Translations under genes and position numbers: made by a program
In this document: piece after piece, positions 5,125-9,423 of the stretch
How the letters are laid out: every line of letters begins with the position of its first letter
Position numbering within the stretch: position 1 is the first letter of the stretch
Assembly (NCBI GenBank): GCA_934754735.1
Contig: CAKVJE010000073.1
Location: 1-9,423, forward strand
From: an uncultured Candidatus Melainabacteria bacterium
GTDB taxonomy: Bacteria > Cyanobacteriota > Vampirovibrionia > Gastranaerophilales > Gastranaerophilaceae
Direction of reading: 5' to 3'
Length of the DNA: 9,423 nucleotides
Notes under the pieces: generated by a model
The model's database searches: none
Seen by the model: only the letters and a program-made list of their open reading frames with translations
What the model was told of the DNA's origin: nothing

Positions 5125-7905
5125 TTATTTTATTCTCTTCAAAGATGACAAGAAATTAAAATTAATCACATCTCCATCTACTCTTGTCAAAAATATTTGC
5201 GCGTCTTTTTCATCAATTTCAAGTGTTGGTATCTGTTCTATTTCAGAAGCATAATAATTACTATCATTTCTAGCACTTGAAGAAATTTTATTTGCCAAAC
5301 TATTTAAAGATATATTTCTTAAAAATCCTGCAAAACCTTCACCTTTGCTAGACATTTTTGTATAAATTCTTAAAGACGCGTCATTTGTATTCAAATCGTA
5401 TCGGCCAATTATGAACGAACTCAATTGTTTTGCAGAAGATTTTATCATCATTCTTTGGATAACGTTGTCTTTAAGATTTAATTCGCCTTTAATAACATCA
5501 AACTTGCCGTCAGGAATGTTTACTAAATCGCCAACAGTAGTCGGAGAAATCATTACAAGCGGATTCCTGAATAATGATACGACCTTTAAAATGTATTCTA
5601 CATATCCGATTTTTTCAATCGTACCGTTTTGAATATTAAATTTAATATCACCATTAAGTTTAAGACTCGCATCAGAATTAATCTCAACTAATCCCATTGC
5701 TTTTCCGGAAATTTCTCTTGGCAAGCCTAAAAGCGCATCCGCCATAATGGTTGAGTTAACATCTTTTACACCAAGCCTTAAATAATATTTGTTTTTAATT
5801 AAATCTGCACGAACTTTTAATGTAGAAATACCTTCCGCAATATCAAATTTGTTTGATTGCAAATTCAAAATACCATCTTTATCAAGCGTTAAGTTTGCGT
5901 GCAAATTACCAAAATTAACGTTTTTGTATTTTCCATTTTCAAGATTTAACATGCATTTTTCAACAATAATCAAACCCTTTTGGAATGTTGGAACATCAAC
6001 GTTATCTGACTCACTGTCTGACGCGTCTTGCGCCGTTCCCTCTCCACGGGGGAGGGCTAGGGTGGGGGCTGATGTTGAAGCTGAAACGCTCTCTTGACTA
6101 TTCGCCAAAAATCTTTCGACATCAATATTATCAACATCTAAATCTACATACTTAACCACAATAGGCAATCTTAAATCATTAACAATATAACCTTTAAAAT
6201 TATATTTTGAGCGCTTAAATCTTCCTTCTGCAATCGCGCCCAACTTATCGCCTTTAGCCCCGATTTTAGCGGATTTAATGAAAAGTCTTTGAGATGGAAT
6301 TCTAACTTTATCAAGAGTTATAACTCCTTCCATTACTGGGAATTCGCCCGTATTAATCACGCCCATTTCACCTGTAATAGTACCTTTTTTAAATATTTTT
6401 TGACCTGCTAAAAAGTTTAAAAATTCACTCGGCAAAGGACGCGGAATTTTCAAATGAATATCTTGAAGCTTCATATTATCTGCCACATCAAGATTGCCGT
6501 TAATTGAAAGTACAGGCGTCATACCTTTTTTCAGCTCGTTTGTTATAAAATAATCAATCGTGTTGATTTTCAAAATGTTTTTTACGACGCTCAAATCAAC
6601 CTTGAAAAGAGTTTTATAATCTTTCAACACCATTGACTGGTCGCCCAACATAAAGCCTTCGCCTTCTTTAAGCAAGAAATACCACAAAATATCGCAAGAG
6701 CCGTTTTTTGAAGTCAAAGTTAGTCTTGAACCCGCATCACCAACCAAGCTGATTGGAGAACCGAGCATTTTAGAAAGATACTCTCTAAAGAAATCGTCGT
6801 TCACAAAAATATCAGAAACTATTTTTGTGTCACAAGTCTTCCAATAATCTTTAACTGTGCCTTCCATTGTCAAAGTATCATTAGTTTTGTTGTTGTAATA
6901 ACCTTTAAAATCTTTCAAAGTAATATCTTTGTTACCGATTTCAACAATGCCTTGCGTAATTTTTACAGGCATTTTCATCAAATCTTTTATCTTGAATTCT
7001 GATTCATTTACATTAATATCACCGTGAATATTTTGTTTAGTTAGATGAAGATTAAAATCCACACTACCTTTTACATCACAAATTGGCGCAAGCATTTCCT
7101 TACCGTTTGGCATAATTATATTTGAAGACACAATATTATAAATATCACGCGCGCTAAAATTTCTGGATGAAACATTTAAATTCATGCCGGCTTTTCTGGA
7201 AGCAAAAGCGTCAATTACAATTTTTGATTTATCAATTTCTATCGGAAATTTATCTATATGTAATTCGCCATTACCCATATAAATACAATGCTTATCGTCC
7301 GCCGAAACTTTGATTTTGTCTTGTCCTTTCGTCATAAAGAAGTCAAAATCAAAGTGCAAATATTTTTTAGCCTTGGTTCTATCTAAAAGAATATTTTGCG
7401 CATCAAATTTTATCCCGACATCATCCATGTTGTATGTAATCAGACATTTTCTAACCCCCAAAATCGTAGAAAACATGTCTAAATTAAACTCGCTCGGCTT
7501 TTCTTCTTTTTGCTCTGTTTTAGGTAAAATCGACATCAAGTCGGATGCGTTAACAAAAACGTTATCTGCAAGGAGTTTTTTTACAATAATACGTTTTGCA
7601 AAAATATCTTTGAAAGAAAATTCTGTATCTAAATTGTTTAGAGCAAGTATTTGTTTGTTGTCTTTACTAAGCGTCAATTCTTCTAAAGTAAAACCGATAT
7701 TTGGACTAAAGCTAGTCGCAAGTTTCGGATTTTTTATTGATAAATCCGCGTTCAAAATTTCAGTCGCTTCTTTTACTGCAACTTTATTTAACCATGCACT
7801 AGAAACAAGCTTTGGCAATGTATAAAGATAAGTGCAAACTCCTGCACCTGCGATTACTACTGCAGAACAAACTGTTGCGGTTAATATTTTGACGCTCTTT
7901 CTCAT
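5125..7905 (-). CDS. AsmA-like / YhdP-like envelope protein
   Basis: 926 residues from the preferred start (MRKSVKIL). An N-terminal signal anchor (residues about 8-27) is followed by TLPKLVSSAWLNKVAVKEAT, then a very long periplasmic part of repeating amphipathic beta strands. The C-terminal third has the AsmA_C-like style: GLVEINSDASLKLNGDIKFN, then FNIQNGTIEKIGYVEYILKV, DGKFDVIKGELNLKDNVI and SFIIGRYDLNTNDASLRIY. AsmA/TamB/YhdP proteins form bridge-like structures thought to move lipids between envelope membranes; that role is inferred here. An upstream in-frame Met (7927-7929) would add eight residues, but an extended -10 sits between it and the chosen ATG. Residues about 612-625 (SAPTLALPRGEGTAQ) come from a GC-rich palindrome inserted in a Ser/Ala-rich linker. 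The gene lies between the two small-peptide loci. Confidence 0.82.
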   Translation of the reverse strand: MRKSVKILTATVCSAVVIAGAGVCTYLYTLPKLVSSAWLNKVAVKEATEILNADLSIKNPKLATSFSPNIGFTLEELTLSKDNKQILALNNLDTEFSFKDIFAKRIIVKKLLADNVFVNASDLMSILPKTEQKEEKPSEFNLDMFSTILGVRKCLITYNMDDVGIKFDAQNILLDRTKAKKYLHFDFDFFMTKGQDKIKVSADDKHCIYMGNGELHIDKFPIEIDKSKIVIDAFASRKAGMNLNVSSRNFSARDIYNIVSSNIIMPNGKEMLAPICDVKGSVDFNLHLTKQNIHGDINVNESEFKIKDLMKMPVKITQGIVEIGNKDITLKDFKGYYNNKTNDTLTMEGTVKDYWKTCDTKIVSDIFVNDDFFREYLSKMLGSPISLVGDAGSRLTLTSKNGSCDILWYFLLKEGEGFMLGDQSMVLKDYKTLFKVDLSVVKNILKINTIDYFITNELKKGMTPVLSINGNLDVADNMKLQDIHLKIPRPLPSEFLNFLAGQKIFKKGTITGEMGVINTGEFPVMEGVITLDKVRIPSQRLFIKSAKIGAKGDKLGAIAEGRFKRSKYNFKGYIVNDLRLPIVVKYVDLDVDNIDVERFLANSQESVSASTSAPTLALPRGEGTAQDASDSESDNVDVPTFQKGLIIVEKCMLNLENGKYKNVNFGNLHANLTLDKDGILNLQSNKFDIAEGISTLKVRADLIKNKYYLRLGVKDVNSTIMADALLGLPREISGKAMGLVEINSDASLKLNGDIKFNIQNGTIEKIGYVEYILKVVSLFRNPLVMISPTTVGDLVNIPDGKFDVIKGELNLKDNVIQRMMIKSSAKQLSSFIIGRYDLNTNDASLRIYTKMSSKGEGFAGFLRNISLNSLANKISSSARNDSNYYASEIEQIPTLEIDEKDAQIFLTRVDGDVINFNFLSSLKRIK
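6034..6070. repeat. In-frame GC-rich palindrome within the AsmA-like gene
   Basis: CCCTCTCC (6038-6045) pairs with GGGGAGGG (6049-6056, one G-T wobble), followed by CTAGGGTGGGGG. Order and wording match the outer hairpin and GGGGTGGGG tail of the prmA repeats, but the CGAAATC/GATTTCG middle hairpin is absent. It is translated as part of a linker. Confidence 0.75.
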
Positions 7906-7912
7906 AATCAAA

Positions 7913-7921
7913 ATTATAACA
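7913..7921 (-). promoter_or_regulatory. Extended -10 of the AsmA-like gene
   Basis: Minus-strand TGtTATAAT, followed by seven bases and then the ATG at 7905-7903. No Shine-Dalgarno site precedes that ATG, so a leaderless or nearly leaderless mRNA is expected. Confidence 0.5.
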
Positions 7922-7965
7922 TGAAACATTTTTAGTTGCGTATTGAATAATATATTCTATATTAT

Positions 7966-7994
7966 TTGTTATAAACTAACTATTATAGTAAAAT
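7966..7994 (+). promoter_or_regulatory. Sense promoter of small-peptide locus 2
   Basis: TTGTTA (7966-7971), 17-bp spacer, TAAAAT (7989-7994). RNA start is expected near 8001, giving a leader of about 76 nt. It points away from the AsmA-like gene promoter. Confidence 0.5.
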
Positions 7995-8021
7995 AGCATT
8001 AATGGGTAAGCTTCCTGTTTG

Positions 8022-8067
8022 CCACTTCCGACACAGACTTGTTAAGAGGACATAAGCGGAAAGGTGG
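8022..8067 (+). promoter_or_regulatory. Leader of locus 2 with a maskable Shine-Dalgarno site
   Basis: CCACTTCCG (8022-8030) can pair with CGGAA (8057-8061) plus GTGG (8064-8067), leaving two bulged bases. This would bury the AAAGGTGG ribosome site (8060-8067) nine bases before the ATG. Confidence 0.5.
8041..8051 (+). repeat. Direct repeat of locus 2, leader copy
   Basis: GTTAAGAGGAC, partly matching GTTAAGAAAGAC at 8156-8167. It takes the same position (before the Shine-Dalgarno site) as the leader repeat of locus 1, but the match is shorter and gapped. Confidence 0.5.
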
Positions 8068-8076
8068 TGAAGAAAA

Positions 8077-8151
8077 ATGATTTTCTGTATATCAGAAAAA
8101 GCGCTATGGCTTATCTTTATGATAATCATAGCACTTACATTCATTAAATAG
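8077..8151 (+). CDS. Small hydrophobic peptide 2, candidate type I toxin
   Basis: A 24-residue peptide: MIFCISEK, then ALWLIFMIIIALTFIK, a single predicted membrane helix ending in Lys. KALWL matches KAVLWL of the peptide at 4968-5051, and both change from charged to hydrophobic at that point. A GGTGG-type ribosome site lies nine bases upstream. The stop codon TAG again opens the terminal hairpin. Coding bases 8099-8136 form a hairpin that is better paired on the minus strand (a G-U replaces an A-C) and is followed there by TTTTT, which fits an antisense terminator. Too short for standard gene calling; no known family recognised. Confidence 0.58.
   Translation: MIFCISEKALWLIFMIIIALTFIK
8096..8136 (-). 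terminator. Hairpin inside peptide gene 2, antisense terminator
   Basis: AAGCGCTATG (8099-8108) pairs with CATAGCACTT (8127-8136), and inside that TTATC with GATAA. The single C/A mismatch seen in the sense RNA becomes a G-U pair in the antisense RNA, which continues directly into TTTTT. This favours minus-strand termination. Confidence 0.65.
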
Positions 8152-8203
8152 GGAAGTTAAGAAAGACCTTAAGAGATACGACCTTCTTAGGGTCTTTTCC
8201 CTA
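8149..8203 (+). terminator. Bulged terminal hairpin of locus 2
   Basis: TAGGGAA (8149-8155, beginning with the stop codon) pairs with TTCCCTA (8197-8203). AAGACC (8163-8168) pairs with GGTCTT (8191-8196), and the stem extends inward through TAAGA/TCTTA. A 7-nt 5' bulge (GTTAAGA) is the direct repeat. Same design as 5048-5085 with different bases. Confidence 0.6.
8156..8167 (+). repeat. Direct repeat of locus 2, downstream copy
   Basis: GTTAAGAAAGAC, starting four bases after the peptide stop and partly forming the bulge of the terminal hairpin. Confidence 0.5.
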
Positions 8204-8210
8204 TACTTTA

Positions 8211-8238
8211 ATTATACAACATGTTTTAACTTTTGCAA
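8211..8238 (-). promoter_or_regulatory. Convergent antisense promoter of locus 2
   Basis: Minus-strand TTGCAA (8238-8233), 16-bp spacer, TATAAT (8216-8211). RNA start about 8204-8206. Spacer and -10 equal those of the antisense promoter of locus 1. Confidence 0.55.
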
Positions 8239-8452
8239 GTTAATTACTAAGCTTATTTTTTAATAAAAATACAAGAAATTTATATTTGTGTCTATTTACA
8301 TTATTTATGCATAGGTAATCAATTTTACGAAATGTGTTATTTTATGGTAGTTTTTAATTCAAAACACCTTATATTTTAGCTCTTGCGGTGCGCAATACAA
8401 TTATTTCAAAAATCTGCTTTTTTGCGTTTTAATTTTATGCTAATCTTTTTCT
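8239..8452. other. Intergenic stretch without recognised genes
   Basis: AT-rich spacer between small-peptide locus 2 and the WG-repeat gene. The only structure noted is a small hairpin, TTGCG/CGCAA with a GTG loop (8383-8395). No open frame with a ribosome site was seen. Confidence 0.6.
8438..8446 (+). promoter_or_regulatory. Extended -10 of the WG-repeat gene
   Basis: TGcTAATCT, six bases, then ATG. The -10 hexamer is weak (TAnnnT), but the TG extension and spacing match those of yidD. There is no Shine-Dalgarno site. Confidence 0.4.
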
Positions 8453-9319
8453 ATGAAGAAGTTAGCTTTTATCTTTTCATTACTAATATTACAAACATCT
8501 GTATTCGCGTCTCCGACTGTTTTTAGCGACAACGGCAAGTTCGGTTTAAAAGACGAGAACGGTGCAATCATTGTTGACGCGAATTACAAGAAACTAATCA
8601 GATTGGGCGAAAAAGGCTGGATTATTCAAAAAGGTACAAAATTCGGCGTTATGGACAGTAACGGAAACATTTTGGTTGAACCTAAATACTCTAATGCAGA
8701 CAGGGTTTTAGGAAAATTTGTAAAACTAAAAAAAGGTGATAAGTACGGATTGTTTGACGAACAAGGATTTGTAATTCTTCCAGTCGAATATCAATCTATT
8801 GATTTGCTTTATGGCGGTATGTTTTTGACTTGCAAAAACTACAAATATGGAGTTACTGATTTTAACGGTCAACCGATTTTAGACAATATTTTTGATGATA
8901 TTTATATGCCTAAACCAAACACTATGATACTTGTATTTAATGGCGAAAAATATGAGATTATAAGAATGAAAGACGAAAAGCTTGAAATGCCTTTTGATAT
9001 GAATACTTTAGAAGATGAATCTGAATTTAAAATAACAGAATTACTTTCAAAACCTGTAACAACAACCGGATATTATAGCGTAAGCGCAACAAATTATTTT
9101 CTGAAAGTTTTTTCTTCTATTTCACCTGCTTATGAACAAACTATTGATGAGCTTATGTTTTCTCAAGGTGCTGACGCAGCTTCTATAATTATGAAGTTTG
9201 TATGGCTTCCAAAATTTCCTGTTGTATATGTAAAAAAATATTATGAAAATTTAAAAGCGCCAAACAACGGGCCTTTGAGCGGAGTTAAAACCAACTTAAA
9301 AAAACAAATGAACAACTAA
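8453..9319 (+). CDS. Secreted WG-repeat protein
   Basis: 288 residues with a signal peptide (MKKLAFIFSLLILQTSVFAS, likely cut near residue 20). Four WG-type beta repeats with an exact 34-residue period start at residues 29 (KFGLKDENG), 63 (KFGVMDSNG), 97 (KYGLFDEQG) and 131 (KYGVTDFNG). A degenerate fifth (EKYEII) starts near 165. Phe or Tyr replaces the usual Trp. Each unit ends like ILVEPKYSNA or VILPVEYQSI, as in other WG-repeat proteins. Residues about 185-288 are different: acidic, then a segment beginning LLSKPVTTTGYYSV, a possible helical part, and a basic tail (KTNLKKQMNN). WG-repeat proteins probably bind ligands or partners outside the cytoplasm; none is known here. No convincing terminator follows. 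Confidence 0.87.
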   Translation: MKKLAFIFSLLILQTSVFASPTVFSDNGKFGLKDENGAIIVDANYKKLIRLGEKGWIIQKGTKFGVMDSNGNILVEPKYSNADRVLGKFVKLKKGDKYGLFDEQGFVILPVEYQSIDLLYGGMFLTCKNYKYGVTDFNGQPILDNIFDDIYMPKPNTMILVFNGEKYEIIRMKDEKLEMPFDMNTLEDESEFKITELLSKPVTTTGYYSVSATNYFLKVFSSISPAYEQTIDELMFSQGADAASIIMKFVWLPKFPVVYVKKYYENLKAPNNGPLSGVKTNLKKQMNN

Positions 9320-9394
9320 TATAAACCTTTTAGAAAGGGCGCTCTATTTTATTTTGCATGTTTGATTTATACTTGAATTAAAGAGGTAAAAATT

Positions 9395-9423
9395 ATGAAA
9401 GACATGTTAGATAAAATCGTTCA
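9395..9423 (+). CDS. Start of an unidentified gene (partial)
   Basis: ATG with a well-spaced AGAGGT ribosome site seven bases upstream opens a frame beginning MKDMLDKIV that runs off the window. Too little is present to name it. A possible -10 (TATACT, 9368-9373) lies upstream without a clear -35. Confidence 0.6.

Larger units (their letters stand above)
8096..8205 (-). ncRNA. Predicted antisense RNA of locus 2
   Basis: Expected from a start near 8205 to the intragenic terminator, about 105-110 nt. It would carry the complement of the downstream repeat GTTAAGAAAGAC and of the 3' half of the peptide gene. It parallels the antisense RNA of locus 1 in position and length. No expression evidence is available. 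Confidence 0.5.

Noticed and set aside
5789..6097. Plus-strand open frame containing a PSPRGRARVG stretch
   Set aside because: It is the reverse of the AsmA-like gene; the striking stretch is the other strand of the GC-rich palindrome.
7310..7825. 171-codon plus-strand open frame
   Set aside because: Shadow of the AsmA-like gene with no ribosome site or promoter and low-complexity Ser/Phe/Ile content.
8001..8076. Riboswitch in the leader of the second small peptide
   Set aside because: No match to a known aptamer core could be seen; the pairing is explained by masking of the ribosome site.
9320..9350. Terminator after the WG-repeat gene (GGGCGCTC then TATTTTATTTT)
   Set aside because: Only one arm of a possible stem is present; no matching GAGCGC-type arm lies nearby.
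1..9423. CRISPR array, tRNA or rRNA genes
   Set aside because: No regularly spaced repeats beyond those listed and no cloverleaf or rRNA signature were found by eye.

Overview
The window is AT-rich DNA from a bacterium with small intergenic gaps. The gene set is a PrmA methyltransferase, YidD, a CheR-like methyltransferase, an AsmA-like protein, a secreted von Willebrand A protein and a secreted WG-repeat protein. Base composition and protein style suggest an uncultured gut lineage such as Vampirovibrionia/Melainabacteria (Gastranaerophilales). That placement is inference; the AsmA-like protein argues for a two-membrane envelope.

Layout. 1-249 is the end of a Fic-family protein, closed by a strong terminator. 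367-2509 is a minus-strand run, yidD > P-loop kinase > prmA. The prmA gene carries an in-frame insert of about 465 bp that encodes a DUF559 nuclease-like domain between nearly perfect 48-bp inverted repeats. 2597-4026 holds a secreted VWA protein converging on a CheR-like methyltransferase, with the two stop codons overlapping. 4116-4804 holds a GNAT acetyltransferase and a 65-residue unknown protein that share one bidirectional terminator. 5125-7905 is a large AsmA-like gene on the minus strand, and 8453-9319 encodes a secreted WG-repeat protein. A new gene begins at 9395.

The most unusual content is a pair of compact loci immediately on either side of the AsmA-like gene (about 4846-5119 and 7966-8238, 274 and 273 bp). 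Each has a plus-strand promoter, a long leader in which the Shine-Dalgarno site can be paired away, and a 24-27 residue hydrophobic peptide with a K-A-(V)-L-W-L core. Each ends in a strong hairpin whose base includes the stop codon. Downstream lies a convergent minus-strand promoter whose RNA would run back across the peptide gene to a hairpin inside it. A direct repeat occurs once before the Shine-Dalgarno site and once after the stop codon, so the antisense RNA can pair with the leader. This is the layout of type I toxin-antitoxin loci of the par/Fst kind, but the peptides are not a family I recognise.

Three genes (yidD, the AsmA-like gene, the WG gene) have an extended -10 element ending 6-7 nt before the ATG and no Shine-Dalgarno site, suggesting leaderless transcripts. 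A second short GC-rich palindrome related to the prmA repeats sits in frame inside the AsmA-like gene.
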